6,713 nucleotides of DNA from Gammaproteobacteria bacterium (lineage in GTDB: Bacteria > Pseudomonadota > Gammaproteobacteria > Pseudomonadales > Pseudohongiellaceae): positions 1 through 6,713 of the forward strand of contig DORE01000110.1 in NCBI GenBank assembly GCA_003514305.1, given 5' to 3'. A program made the position numbers and the translations under genes. Shown here piece by piece: positions 6,163 through 6,713 of the stretch. The stretch's first letter is position 1; every line of letters starts with the position of its first letter. The notes beneath the pieces were generated by a model. It did no database searches and was not told the origin of the DNA. It saw nothing but the letters and a program-made list of their open reading frames with translations.

Positions 6163-6713
6163 TCAAAAGTCATTGAGAGTTGCGTAGCGATCGCGATGGA
6201 AGCTAGCATCCCCCAAGAATTGCTGCGCCACTCTCGCCCGCTTAAGAAAAAAGCCGATATCGAATTCATCAGTCATACCAATACCGCCATGCATTTGAAT
6301 GCCTTCGTTGCTTACTCTTTCAAAGACTTCACTCAATTTCGCTTTAGCTAGGCTGGCCATGTTAGCGCGATGCTTCGCGGTTGCCGAAGGATCGTCCAAA
6401 CATTGCAAGGCGCCTAGCACAGCTGATTTACAGAGCTCGATCTCACTGTACATTTCGGCCGCCCGATGCTGCAACGCCTGAAAAGCGCCGATCTGCACAC
6501 CAAACTGCTCTCGCTGTTTCAGATATCCAACGATGCGCTGAAAGACCTCCTGTAAACTGCCGAGCATCTCCGAGGCAACTCCTATTCGGGCAATATCTAG
6601 TGCCGCATCCAAAGGCTTAAAACCTGAACCTTCTCTGCCTAACATGGCTTCCTCAGGAACCCTAACTTGCTTCAGCACTAAATTAGCAGCATTGCGGCCG
6701 TCTACCATGATAG
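6163..6713 (-). CDS. Acyl-CoA dehydrogenase family protein, C-terminal part (5' end outside window)
   Basis: The frame is open to the right window edge and stops with TGA at 6165-6163, giving 183 complete codons of a longer gene (family length about 380). The visible part covers the end of the beta domain (DGRNAANLVLKQVRVPEEAM, with LGREGSGF) and the C-terminal helical domain. That domain has REQFG (the Arg-x-x-Phe-Gly FAD-contact block) and QMHGGIGMTDEFDIGFFLKR. The enzyme should oxidise an acyl-CoA to the 2-enoyl-CoA using FAD, passing electrons to ETF, in the cytoplasm. The protein ends FLGDASFHRDRYATLNDF and lacks the C-terminal YEGT block whose Glu is the catalytic base of MCAD-type enzymes. 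This fits the shorter FadE-type subunits found in some lipid and steroid pathways. The ATG at 6708-6706 is internal to the beta domain and not the true start. Confidence 0.9.
   Translation of the reverse strand, partial: IMVDGRNAANLVLKQVRVPEEAMLGREGSGFKPLDAALDIARIGVASEMLGSLQEVFQRIVGYLKQREQFGVQIGAFQALQHRAAEMYSEIELCKSAVLGALQCLDDPSATAKHRANMASLAKAKLSEVFERVSNEGIQMHGGIGMTDEFDIGFFLKRARVAQQFLGDASFHRDRYATLNDF

Overview
The window looks like ordinary chromosome from a Gram-negative heterotroph. A marine or environmental proteobacterium, probably gammaproteobacterial, is my best guess from the style of the genes: signal-peptide-bearing serine hydrolase and VOC protein, a DUF2237 protein, a YugP-type peptidase, and thiolase and acyl-CoA dehydrogenase genes. 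This placement is an inference from gene families, not a measured taxonomic assignment. I see no rRNA, tRNA, insertion sequence, CRISPR array or phage gene.

Layout. The plus strand runs from the left edge to about 3990. It starts with the last 33 codons of a gene (1-102). A complete thiolase (115-1299) follows after 12 bases, probably in the same operon, and a strong hairpin sits just behind it. A 569-base stretch (1300-1868) without a convincing gene comes next; it contains short broken coding-like segments and a perfect 8-bp dyad just before the next gene. Two exported proteins then follow, apparently as an operon: a beta-lactamase-fold serine hydrolase (1869-3158) and a two-domain VOC (glyoxalase/dioxygenase fold) protein (3192-3992).

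From 4078 rightwards everything is on the minus strand. In transcription order from the right edge these are the C-terminal part of an acyl-CoA dehydrogenase (6713-6163), a mostly empty gap with one possible 51-codon small ORF, a membrane zinc metallopeptidase (5828-5142), a LOG-family nucleotide phosphoribohydrolase (5103-4540) and a DUF2237 protein (4449-4078). The VOC and DUF2237 genes converge, 85 bases apart.

How they fit together. The thiolase and the acyl-CoA dehydrogenase, at opposite ends and on opposite strands, both belong to beta-oxidation-type acyl-CoA breakdown, so the neighbourhood may serve lipid or steroid-side-chain catabolism. The exported hydrolase and VOC pair could act on an extracytoplasmic ester or amide and then on an oxidisable or electrophilic product, but no substrate can be read from the sequence. 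The peptidase and LOG gene pair look like housekeeping. I found no clear evidence of a new biological system. The least explained items are the exported tandem VOC protein, the possible small ORF before the peptidase, and the decayed-looking 1300-1868 interval.
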